Source: Rhodococcus sp. ABRD24 (GTDB taxonomy: Bacteria; Actinomycetota; Actinomycetes; Mycobacteriales; Mycobacteriaceae). Taken from it: 64,000 bases of DNA. The stretch lies in the NCBI RefSeq assembly GCF_004328705.1, contig NZ_CP035319.1, forward strand, positions 2,480,001 to 2,544,000. Direction: 5' to 3'. Position 1 is the first letter of the stretch. Each line of letters begins with the position of its first letter. The position numbers and the translations under genes are program-made. A model generated the notes under the pieces. It searched no databases, was not told where the DNA came from, and saw nothing but the letters and a program-made list of their open reading frames with translations. Of the stretch, positions 26,005-34,147 are shown one piece after another.

Positions 26005-27678
26005 TTACCGCACCACCAGATCGGTGTCGGTGGCACTCAGGCTGATCGGCGCAATCCGCTTGTCGCGCATCCAGTCCCGAATGAAGGCATCCAATGCGGG
26101 GTCGGCGGCGCGGGCGTCGAACGCGGCCTGCGGAATCTCGATCGCACCGACGAGATGCCGTGGCTGCGCGTCGAGGCCGGCGCCGCGAGCTGCGAAGCGG
26201 AGACCGTCGGCGGTATGCAGCAGCACCGGGATCGCCGTGCCGTCGGGCGTGGTCACCGTGGCCCCGCGGGTGGTGGCCGCGGGATCGAAGTGCTCGACGG
26301 AGATCCGGTAGCCGGACGGCCCCACCTGCTGGCCTATGGCGTCGAGCAGGCGCGGATCGACCAGGGTGTACGGCAGCCCGACGTCGATGAGGAACTGCCC
26401 GTCGACCACCGCGTCGCGCGCAGGCAACGACGCCGACAGATGCCATGGTGCGGGCGGGGCCAGCGTCTCGGCCGAACGGTTCCACGGCGAGTTCTCCAGC
26501 GGAGTGCCCGGAAGTTCCATCCCCGTCGCGGTGAAGTCCCAGGCCGGTGCGTTCAGCTCCTTGTGCCAGAAGCCGGCAACGTCGTCGCGGCGTCCAGCAA
26601 CCCGCAGCTCGCGCTGGTCCGGGCCGACGCCGGTGGAATGGATGCTGATCGCCGACGTGATCTCGCCCTGAATCTTCGGCTGCGGCAACCAGTCCTGGGC
26701 GGGCAAGCGGATCGCCGCGTAGTCGCGAACCAGCAGCTCCGCGAACATGTTCGGCGCGGTGGGCTTGCCGGTCTGGTCATCCCAGCTGTAGCGGAAGAAC
26801 ACCGAATCCGAACCGCCGGAGTCGAAGTCGAAGTTGCGGGTGTACATGTCGCCGAACTCGTTCGTCACGAACGTCGTCGACCCGGCCGACGAGAGGGCAA
26901 CCGAGCGGAACCGTCCGCCCAGCGGACCGCCGATCTCGTAACTGTTGTCGTTCGGCAGCCACGGGTCGGCGTAGGTGATGCGGCTGCCGTCGCCGGTGAG
27001 CGCGGGCACCATCGTCATCTTGCCCAGCCCGACATGGTGCACGCGGCCCGCGGCGTCGACGTAGGTCTGATTGTCCCACGGGGAGGCGACGCTCAGTGCC
27101 CACGTGCCCGGCTCCCGCCCGGCCAACCGCTGACCCGGCCCGGTCCACAGCGGCGACCCGAAAGCCGATGTCCAGTTCCAGAACATCGGCGACTGCGACG
27201 CGTTGTCCATCGTGTAGATCCAGCCGGCATCATCAACGGCGATCAGCTCGTCGTCATCGACTGAAATACCCACCAGACGGTTCCGCAGGCACTCCGGTAG
27301 CGGCGCGTACCGCCAGGAATCGGGCGTGGCCCCGGACTGCGCCCGCGGGCGGGCAAGCAGCGCGGCATCGACCAACGCGAAGTCCCAGAATCTGTTGAAC
27401 TGCGTTGTCTGCGTGCGTAGCTCGATCGAATCCGGTGCGTGGTCCCCATGGAACTCGGGGAGGTTCCCGAGGCCGTCGCGGCCGCCCTGCGATGGCAGAC
27501 CCGGCGGCAACTGAGCCGTACCGAACGGCACACACGAGGCGGGCCGTTCCGCGCCAGTGGTCGCGACAGCGACGGGCGCGGATACCACCAGTCCGGCCAG
27601 CATCGCCGCGCTGGCCAATGGCACGCGGAGACGGGACACCGAGGACACGCGCCGACGCGCTGGTTCAGTCACGACCAC
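26005..27678 (-). CDS. Putative exported protein of unknown function
   Basis: About 557 residues, not recognised. An N-terminal signal-like hydrophobic stretch (LASAAMLAGLVVSAPVAVA) suggests export. The rest is rich in Trp, Asp, Gly and Thr, with repeating beta-type segments such as WIYTMDN, MYTRNFDFDSGG and ENSPWNRSAE, which could form a beta-propeller. I chose the GTG at 27678 because GGCAGG lies before it; the frame is open to 27723. It follows the penicillin-binding protein gene at 27774 in the same direction with a gap of about 95 bp, so the two may be co-transcribed. A role in the envelope is only inferred. Confidence 0.5.
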   Translation of the reverse strand: MVVTEPARRRVSSVSRLRVPLASAAMLAGLVVSAPVAVATTGAERPASCVPFGTAQLPPGLPSQGGRDGLGNLPEFHGDHAPDSIELRTQTTQFNRFWDFALVDAALLARPRAQSGATPDSWRYAPLPECLRNRLVGISVDDDELIAVDDAGWIYTMDNASQSPMFWNWTSAFGSPLWTGPGQRLAGREPGTWALSVASPWDNQTYVDAAGRVHHVGLGKMTMVPALTGDGSRITYADPWLPNDNSYEIGGPLGGRFRSVALSSAGSTTFVTNEFGDMYTRNFDFDSGGSDSVFFRYSWDDQTGKPTAPNMFAELLVRDYAAIRLPAQDWLPQPKIQGEITSAISIHSTGVGPDQRELRVAGRRDDVAGFWHKELNAPAWDFTATGMELPGTPLENSPWNRSAETLAPPAPWHLSASLPARDAVVDGQFLIDVGLPYTLVDPRLLDAIGQQVGPSGYRISVEHFDPAATTRGATVTTPDGTAIPVLLHTADGLRFAARGAGLDAQPRHLVGAIEIPQAAFDARAADPALDAFIRDWMRDKRIAPISLSATDTDLVVR

Positions 27679-27773
27679 GAGTACACCTGCCGTTCGAAGA
27701 TTCTTCAATCGCGGATTGGACACATGCGCCGCCGATATCGACCCGCGTCACTCGCGCGACTCGGGTCGCCCCG

Positions 27774-29933
27774 TCAGCCCGGCAACGTGATCTTGATTCC
27801 GGGCAGGATCTCGATCTCTCGCGGCGGGGGTGGGCCCGGCGCCACCGGTGGTGGTGGCGCTGCCGGGGCGGACGGGACAGGAGCCTCCGAGGTGCTGGGC
27901 CTCGCGGCGGTTGTGCCGGAGCCGGAGCCGGACCCGGCGCCGCTGTACGACGGCACCCCGGCCTGCCCGCCGATAGGTGCAGGCCACGGGAACTTCTCGA
28001 CGGCGGCACCCTCGAGGGCGCCGTCCATGGTCTTCTTCCAGATGTCTGCCGGCAGACCCGAGCCGTACACCAGTCCGCCCCTGCTGTTCTCGATCGCCTT
28101 CGCGTCCGCCGTACCCACCCACACTGCGGTGGACAGCTGCGGCGTGTAGCCCACCATCCAGGCGTCCTTGTTCTCGCCGGTGTCGCCGAGCTGCGCGGTG
28201 CCGGTCTTCGACGCCGACGGCCGTCCCCCGGCCAGCCCGTGGCTGCGCGAGTACGCCGCGATCGGCAGCATCGCCTGAGTAACGTTGTCCGCCACCGCGG
28301 CATCGAGCCGGCGCTCACCCTCGGACACGGGCCGATCCAGCAGGACGACGCCATCGGCGGTGACGACCTTCTGCACGAAGTACGGCTGGTGGTACATGCC
28401 GGATGCCGCGAGCGTCGCATAGGCCGACGCCATGTCGATTGGCCGGGAAAGGTACTGGCCCAGCACGATCCCGTTCTCCGGCGGCCCTCCATCCTGCGTC
28501 AGGGTCTCGTACGGCCAGCCCGGTACCGTCTTCGGAATTCCGGCCTCGTGAGCGGCGTCGGCGATCTTCTGCGCGCCATCGTCCATCGAGAGCGTCAGCC
28601 GGTAGAAGCTCGTGTTCAGCGACCGCTTGAGCGCCTCGGCGATGGTGCACTTCCCGCAGGACTCGCCCTCGACATTGCTGATGGTGACGCCGTACACGGA
28701 GAGGGGTCCGCTGTCGTACATCTGGGACAGTGGAATGTCCTGCTGCAGTGCGGCAACGAGCCCGAACACCTTGAACGACGAGCCGGTCTGCAGCCCCGCC
28801 TGCGCGAAGTCGAAGCCCGCGCCGTCGGCGCCGCCGTAGTAGGCGCGTACCGCACCCGAGCGTGGGTCGATCGACACCACCGCGGTCCGCAGGTTCTCGG
28901 GTTCGCCGTCGAACGTGTCGGCGACCGCGTCCATCGCGGCCTGCTGAGCTCTCGGATCGATCGTCGTGGTGATCTGCAGGCCCTCGGTGTCGAGATCCTG
29001 CTGGCTGATCCCCGCCGCCTCCAACTCCTGCAGCACTTGCGCACGAATCAACCCCTCGGGCCCGCGTGCCTCACCGGAATCCGTCGGCGGCGCCGACGGC
29101 AGCACCACCGGGAACTGCGCCGCCGCGCGTTCGGTGGCGCCGAGGGTGCCGGCACCGACCATGCCGTCGAGCACGTAGTCCCAGCGCGCCTTCGTCGCAG
29201 CCGGGTTGATCGCGGGATCCAGGCTCGACGGACTTTGGATGACCGCGGCGAGCACTGCCGACTCCGCAACGGTCAGCTGGTCGAGTGGCTTGCCGAAGTA
29301 GGCGTTGGACGCTGCCGCGATACCGTACGCGCCGCGGCCGAAGTAGATGGTGTTGAGATACGCCGCCAGAATCTCGTCCTTGGACCACTCGCGGGCCATC
29401 TTCGCGGACATCACCAGCTCCCGCATCTTGCGGGTGAGCGAGCGTTCCGAGCCGACGAGTGCGTTCTTCACGTACTGCTGTGTGATGGTGGACCCGCCAC
29501 CGGCGCTGTCCTTGCCGAGCACGTTGTCGCGGGCGGCGCGAGCGAAGCCGGACACCGAGAATCCCGGGTTGGTGTAGAAATCCCGGTCCTCCGCCGACAG
29601 CACGGCGTTACGCACGGATACCGGAATCTGGTCGATCGAGACCTCGGTGCGGTTCCCCTCGGGCGGCACCACCCGCGTGATCTCCGTCGTGCCGTCCGAT
29701 GCCAGGATCGTCGCGACCTGGTTGGTCCGCATGTCACCCGGCCGCGGAACGTCCGTCGACTGGTATGCCACACCGAACGCGACGAGCGGTGTGGCGATGA
29801 GCAGCACGACCACGACGAGGGCTGTGTAGAGGGCGATACGACGGCCGCGTCGTCGCGGTTTGCGCCGCCCGTGCCGTGCCGTGGGCGCGCCGGATCTCGA
29901 CCCGCCCGCGTCTTCCGTGTTGGTTGAATTCAC
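27774..29933 (-). CDS. Class A penicillin-binding protein (second copy in window)
   Basis: Bifunctional peptidoglycan synthase of about 719 residues. A short basic N-terminus (GRRKPRRRGRR) precedes one membrane segment (about 33-57). The GT51 domain has catalytic Glu115 (SAEDRDF), and the transpeptidase has SSFK (385-388), SLN (438-440) and KTG (576-578). A Pro/Ser linker leads to the C-terminus EILPGIKITLPG. I chose the GTG at 29933 because GGAAG lies before it; the same GGAAGTT/GTGAAT arrangement occurs at the third PBP. It is divergent from a GntR/ABC operon. Part of its GT51 DNA is almost identical to ponA1. Confidence 0.92.
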   Translation of the reverse strand: MNSTNTEDAGGSRSGAPTARHGRRKPRRRGRRIALYTALVVVVLLIATPLVAFGVAYQSTDVPRPGDMRTNQVATILASDGTTEITRVVPPEGNRTEVSIDQIPVSVRNAVLSAEDRDFYTNPGFSVSGFARAARDNVLGKDSAGGGSTITQQYVKNALVGSERSLTRKMRELVMSAKMAREWSKDEILAAYLNTIYFGRGAYGIAAASNAYFGKPLDQLTVAESAVLAAVIQSPSSLDPAINPAATKARWDYVLDGMVGAGTLGATERAAAQFPVVLPSAPPTDSGEARGPEGLIRAQVLQELEAAGISQQDLDTEGLQITTTIDPRAQQAAMDAVADTFDGEPENLRTAVVSIDPRSGAVRAYYGGADGAGFDFAQAGLQTGSSFKVFGLVAALQQDIPLSQMYDSGPLSVYGVTISNVEGESCGKCTIAEALKRSLNTSFYRLTLSMDDGAQKIADAAHEAGIPKTVPGWPYETLTQDGGPPENGIVLGQYLSRPIDMASAYATLAASGMYHQPYFVQKVVTADGVVLLDRPVSEGERRLDAAVADNVTQAMLPIAAYSRSHGLAGGRPSASKTGTAQLGDTGENKDAWMVGYTPQLSTAVWVGTADAKAIENSRGGLVYGSGLPADIWKKTMDGALEGAAVEKFPWPAPIGGQAGVPSYSGAGSGSGSGTTAARPSTSEAPVPSAPAAPPPPVAPGPPPPREIEILPGIKITLPG
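29410..29738 (-). repeat. 329-bp tract about 96% identical to 12431-12759
   Basis: The partner of the ponA1 tract. It lies in the same part of the GT51 domain in the second class A PBP gene. The gap-free alignment has a constant offset of 16,979 bp and about 13 mismatches. Confidence 0.85.
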
Positions 29934-30084
29934 AATCGAACTTCCGTCCCAATCTGTACACTCGTTCGAATCTTCGCACTGCTCAGTGCCTTCGACTCGC
30001 ATTTGTCGCGACACGCAACGACCCTCTCGGCCCTCGCAAACCTCTCGAACAGGTTGACAGTGGATGCCGGACCATGCAACCTCT

Positions 30085-30108
30085 ATTTCACTATTGTTGT
30101 AGTGAAAT
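30085..30108. promoter_or_regulatory. Palindrome just upstream of the gntR gene
   Basis: ATTTCACTA (30085-30093) and TAGTGAAAT (30100-30108) form perfect 9-bp arms with a 6-bp spacer, directly before the gntR ribosome site (GGAG at about 30109). The position suits autorepression by the YtrA-type regulator. A TTGACA at 30054-30059 could be a -35 element. The divergent PBP gene starts 150 bp away and may share control. Confidence 0.65.
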
Positions 30109-30117
30109 GGAGATTCG

Positions 30118-30519
30118 ATGGTCGAGTTCCACATCAACCGTCGATCCGGGATTCCCGCGTACGTCCAGCTGGTGCTCCAGGTGAAGCAGGCGCTGCGCCT
30201 GGGCGACCTGAAGCCGGGTGACCGCCTTCCGACCGCGAAGGACGTGGTCGCCGCGGTCACGATCAACCCCAACACCGTGCTCAAGGCGTACCGGGAACTC
30301 GAGAACGACGGACTCGTCGAAGCGAGGCCCGGACTGGGCACGTTCGTGACCCAGTCGCTTCTCAAGCCCGGCATGGCGGAACGGCAGGCACTGCAAGACG
30401 AACTCGCGACGTGGGCCCGCCAAGCTGCCGCCGCGGGCCTGGACCGCTCGGACCTCGAGGCACTGGTGGCAGCCGCGTTGGACGGCGAATTCGGTGAGGA
30501 CACAGGAGAGTTGACATGA
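30118..30519 (+). CDS. GntR-family regulator, YtrA subfamily
   Basis: The 133-residue protein has an N-terminal winged helix (IPAYVQLVLQVKQALRLGDL; TINPNTVLKAYRELENDGLV; GLGTFV) and a short helical dimerisation tail, as in YtrA. These regulators repress neighbouring ABC transporter operons and often respond to cell-wall antibiotics. The ATG follows GGAG. The stop overlaps the ABC ATPase start in ATGA, so three genes form one operon. A 24-bp palindrome precedes it. Confidence 0.9.
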   Translation: MVEFHINRRSGIPAYVQLVLQVKQALRLGDLKPGDRLPTAKDVVAAVTINPNTVLKAYRELENDGLVEARPGLGTFVTQSLLKPGMAERQALQDELATWARQAAAAGLDRSDLEALVAAALDGEFGEDTGELT

Positions 30520-31373
30520 GTGAGACAAACAGCGCGCTGACGGTGCGCGAGGTGCACAAGCGGTTCCGCCGCACCGAGGCGTTGCGAGGCTGCTCGTTCG
30601 ATGTCGAACGCGGCAGCATCACCGCCCTCGTGGGTGCGAACGGGGCGGGTAAGTCGACGCTGATGTCGATCGCGGTGGGACTGCTCGAGCCCGACGCGGG
30701 AGAGGTGACGGTGCTGGGCCGTCGCCCCGGCCGGAACGGAATCGTGCCCGGCCTCGCCTACGTGGCCCAGCACAAGCCGCTATACCACGGATTCTCCGTC
30801 GCCGACATCCTGCTGTTCGGCGAGAAGTCGAACACCCGATGGGACAACGACTACGCGACCTCCCTGGTCGCCGAGGCGCAGATTCCGCTGTCGGCACGGG
30901 TCAAGACGCTCTCTCCCGGGCAGCGCGCCCGCGTCGCGCTGGCGCTTGCGCTCGGACGGCGCCCCGACGTGCTTCTGCTCGACGAGCCACTGGCCGAACT
31001 CGATCCGCTCGCACGACGATCCGTCGTCCGAACCCTCATGACGGACGCCGCCGAACGCGGCACCACGATCGTGCTGTCGTCACACGTTCTCTCCGAGGTC
31101 GCCGAGATCGCGGACCAACTGGTGATCCTCGGTTCCGGCCGGACCCGGCTGACCGGCGCGCTCGACGATCTACTCGACGAGCACTACCTGCTCACCGGTA
31201 CGTCGGACCCCGCCGGCGTCATCGACGGTGGCAGCGTCGTCGAGTCGCGGCACCGCACTCATCTGGTGCGGGGCCCCCGTCCCGCGTCCACCGACGGATG
31301 GCGCGTCGAATCTCCGAACCTCGACGACATCGTCCTGGCTTATCTGACCACTACCGACGAAGAGGCAGCATGA
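30516..31373 (+). CDS. ABC transporter ATP-binding protein
   Basis: The 285-residue ATPase has Walker A (GANGAGKST), a signature in degenerate form (LSPGQRARVALALAL), Walker B (DVLLLDEPLAELDP) and the H-loop (TIVLSSHVLSE). It pairs with the permease that follows, overlapping in ATGA at 31370, and is controlled by the YtrA-type gene before it. This kind of system usually exports or removes envelope-active compounds; the substrate is unknown. Confidence 0.92.
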   Translation: MSETNSALTVREVHKRFRRTEALRGCSFDVERGSITALVGANGAGKSTLMSIAVGLLEPDAGEVTVLGRRPGRNGIVPGLAYVAQHKPLYHGFSVADILLFGEKSNTRWDNDYATSLVAEAQIPLSARVKTLSPGQRARVALALALGRRPDVLLLDEPLAELDPLARRSVVRTLMTDAAERGTTIVLSSHVLSEVAEIADQLVILGSGRTRLTGALDDLLDEHYLLTGTSDPAGVIDGGSVVESRHRTHLVRGPRPASTDGWRVESPNLDDIVLAYLTTTDEEAA

Positions 31374-32440
31374 TCTGGGTTATCTGGCGGCAGCATCGAA
31401 CGACGATCCTCGCCGCGGTCGGCGCGATCCTGGCGCTGACGATCGTCGCACTGATCTGCGGGGTCGCGATCCGCGGGTCCGCGAGGCCGATTGCCTTCGG
31501 CACCATGTTCGGATGCCCGAAGACGGGCGATGGCGCGGGCCCATGCTGGTCGGAATCGTCACTCACGCTGATCACCCTGGGCACCACTTTGTTGCCCGCC
31601 CTACTCGGCGTGCTGGTCGGCGTCACCGCCTTTTCCCGCGATATCGAACGGGGCACGCACGTGGTGGGGCTGTCCCAATCGGTCAGCCGCACTCGGTGGT
31701 ACTGGACCCGCCTACTGGTGGTTTTCGTGCCTGTCACCGCCGCGATGGCACTCTTGGGGTCGGTACTCGAGTGGACCCGCTCGGCGGGGCTCGAGTCGAA
31801 CTACGCCTACGCCTCGACCGGCGTCTGGTACGGATACTCTCGCCTGACGTTCCCGCTGTTCCAATCCAGCGGACTGGTTGCCGCCGCGTACACGTTCCTC
31901 GCGCTGATTCTCGGAAGCCTTGCCGCCCTGCTGCTCCGCAACACGCTCGGTGCGATGGTGGTGACACTGGCCGCGATGTGCGCAGTGACGGTCAGCTTCC
32001 AACTGGGCGCACGACCGCACTACACGGCACCCGCCGTCGAGGCACAAACAATAGACGGTCCCGGACGAACAGTCGCGTACAGGCCGGATGACGAGAACAG
32101 GAACGTATGGCTGCTGAGTTCCGGATTCGTCGATGCGGACGGCAAGGGCGTGGAGTTCGACTACTCGGAGTGTGGCCAGATCGGCGGCGATGAAGATTGG
32201 GGGCAACGGCCCGACGAGACACTCACCGAGTACGAGGCACGAGAGGACGCCATCAACGCCGCGATGAACCACGAGTTCACTGCCTGCCAGGAACGGCAGG
32301 GTATCGACCGCTTCGAGTTCAGGTACCACCCCGACAGCCTGTTGCGCCGCTTCCAGTTGACGGAAGCAGCAATTGCCCTCGCGCTCTCGGCGCTCCTGCT
32401 GATCCCGTCGATGTGGGCGTTGCGCAGACTGCGCCCCTGA
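31370..32440 (+). CDS. ABC transporter permease
   Basis: The 356-residue membrane protein starts MIWVIWRQHRTTILAAVGAI. It has about six hydrophobic segments with a large extracytoplasmic loop between the last two (about 225-320, with CGQIGGDEDW and FTACQERQG, both with cysteines). This is an ABC-2-like export layout. The ATG overlaps the ATPase stop. A 17-bp hairpin with a T-rich tail ends the operon. Confidence 0.8.
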   Translation: MIWVIWRQHRTTILAAVGAILALTIVALICGVAIRGSARPIAFGTMFGCPKTGDGAGPCWSESSLTLITLGTTLLPALLGVLVGVTAFSRDIERGTHVVGLSQSVSRTRWYWTRLLVVFVPVTAAMALLGSVLEWTRSAGLESNYAYASTGVWYGYSRLTFPLFQSSGLVAAAYTFLALILGSLAALLLRNTLGAMVVTLAAMCAVTVSFQLGARPHYTAPAVEAQTIDGPGRTVAYRPDDENRNVWLLSSGFVDADGKGVEFDYSECGQIGGDEDWGQRPDETLTEYEAREDAINAAMNHEFTACQERQGIDRFEFRYHPDSLLRRFQLTEAAIALALSALLLIPSMWALRRLRP

Positions 32441-32464
32441 CGCACAACCAAATCGAAAGCCTCG

Positions 32465-32501
32465 AACGCTCGGTGCCCCGGAATCCGGGGCACCGAGCGT
32501 T
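32465..32501 (+). terminator. Strong intrinsic terminator of the gntR-ABC operon
   Basis: Perfect 17-bp arms at 32465-32481 and 32485-32501 with a 3-nt loop (AAT), followed by TTGTTTTG. It begins about 25 bp after the permease stop. The T-rich tail makes it the clearest factor-independent terminator in the window. Confidence 0.9.
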
Positions 32502-32843
32502 TGTTTTGTGCGCCGTCCAACTTGCTTGTCCGTCCCGAACCCGCCCCACGGCGATTCAGGCAAATCGCCCAGTAACGCACTTTGTGGCACTCAGGCGCTC
32601 AATCACTTTGGTAACGAGTCGAATTCGCCAGCTACGGCACTCGATTACCCACGGCCGCCAATTGTCCTACTGGACGGACATGTCTCTGGTGCCACAGTTC
32701 GTGCATCACTGTGATGTGAAGGCACCGTCAACCGACCGAGGGTGCGCAGGTGGGCGCCGAGTGCCCACCCACTCCGGAAGCTTCACCGAGGACACGAAAT
32801 TGTCTGCACCCGTTCCTTATTGGCATCTGAGAGGATTCCACGG
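32502..32843. other. Gene-free stretch between ABC operon and MFS pseudogene
   Basis: No gene was seen in about 340 bp. The part around 32580-32720 is less GC-rich than its surroundings and could hold the former promoter of the decayed transporter gene. A GAGAGG ribosome-site-like sequence precedes the ATG at 32844. Confidence 0.5.
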
Positions 32844-34106
32844 ATGGCCACCACCCATAGCGGCGCGATGCCGTCGCACTCCGGTCCCACGTGCCGGAAC
32901 GAGAGGAAGACTGGAGCCTTCGCCTCGTCCTCTCCCTCGCGTCGATCGTGCTTCTGCTCGAGCTCCTAGCAGTCAGCTACACGATGATCTCGAAGGCCCT
33001 GCCGTCGATCGCGATGCATGACCAAACCACCCAGGGCGCGTGGCTATTGACCGCGTTCCTGCTGTTCGGCGCCAGGGCGACGCCGCTGATCGGCAAGCTC
33101 GCGGACATGTACGGCAAGCGCAAGATGCTGCTGGCCTGCGTCGGAGCTGCGCTCGTCGGATCGTTCATCTCGGCCATCGCAACGTCGTACGCGATGATGA
33201 TCGCCAGACGCTGCCTGGCTGGCTTTCATGGTGCCGCCCCTGTTCCTGAGCTACTCGCTGATCCGTGACGTCTTCCCGCAGAAGACGGTGGCGCTCGCCG
33301 TCAGCATCGCGACCAGCGGCATGGGCCTCATCGCGATCCCCGCGCCGTTCCTCACCGGCTGGCTCGACGACTTCGGCTTCCGATCCATCTTCCGGTTCTT
33401 CGACATCTGCCTGGTCGTGCTCGGTGTCCTGATCCAGTCACGATGCCCGAGTCGGGCGTGCGTCTGCGCTCGCGGATCGACCTCGTCGGCGCGATCCTGC
33501 TCGGCGGCGGTATCGCCGGCATCCTCATCCCGGTTAGTTTCGGTCCCTCGCGGGGCTGGACGGACAGCGGCACCCTGACCTACCTCATCGGTGTCCTCGT
33601 GCTCCTGGTCGTGGTCGGCAAACGTCCCGTGCTGCTCACGACGATCAGCTCTGGCATCGTCTACGACCTATCCAGCCTGTTCACCATCCTGCTGCCGATG
33701 ATGGTCATGGCCCCGGCACTGTTCAGCCTGGGCTCCGGTTTCGGCGTCGACGCCGAGGGCCTCGCCTGTACCAGCTGCCGATCGAGGCCGTGCCGGCGCA
33801 GGCCAGCTCCGCCTCCATGGTGGGCGTGGCGCAGTCGGTGTTCCCGGCCGTGCTGCCCTCATCGCGTTCGCGGTCATGAACAACTCGCACATCGTGCAGT
33901 TCCCACCGGAGGTCCAGGCGACGCTGCAGGGTGCCGTGGTCTACGACGAGGCCGGATTCCAGGTGACGTTCTGGATCGGTGTGATCGTCGCGCTCATCGG
34001 TGCGGGCGCGGCCTTCCTGCTGCTGCGCAACATCTCCCAGACCGAGGTTCCGGCCGCGGCCACCCACTCGACCACCGACGGCGACGAGCTGGTCACCGCA
34101 GGCTGA
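32844..34106 (+). pseudogene. Decayed major facilitator (DHA2-type drug efflux) gene
   Basis: Pieces of one MFS transporter follow each other in changing frames. The start MATTHSGAMPSHSG (32844) is followed by PEREEDWSLRLVLSL (frame change near 32890). FLSYSLIRDVFPQKT follows (change near 33225), then PESGVRLRSRIDLVG (near 33440). LYQLPIEAVPAQASS comes next (near 33762) and AVMNNSHIVQFPPEV last (near 33860), ending at 34106. At least five frame changes are needed, and the total length of about 420 codons is short for this family, so internal deletions are likely. Motif A (GKLADMYGKRKM) remains readable. The number and spread of lesions argue against a single sequencing error. Confidence 0.85.
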
Positions 34107-34147
34107 TGGCACGGCGATTCGGCGAGTTCTCCACTCGCCGAATCGGA

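Noticed and set aside
32844..34106. Several small independent membrane proteins instead of one pseudogene
   Set aside because: The pieces join in order into one MFS transporter, and the later pieces lack starts and ribosome sites.
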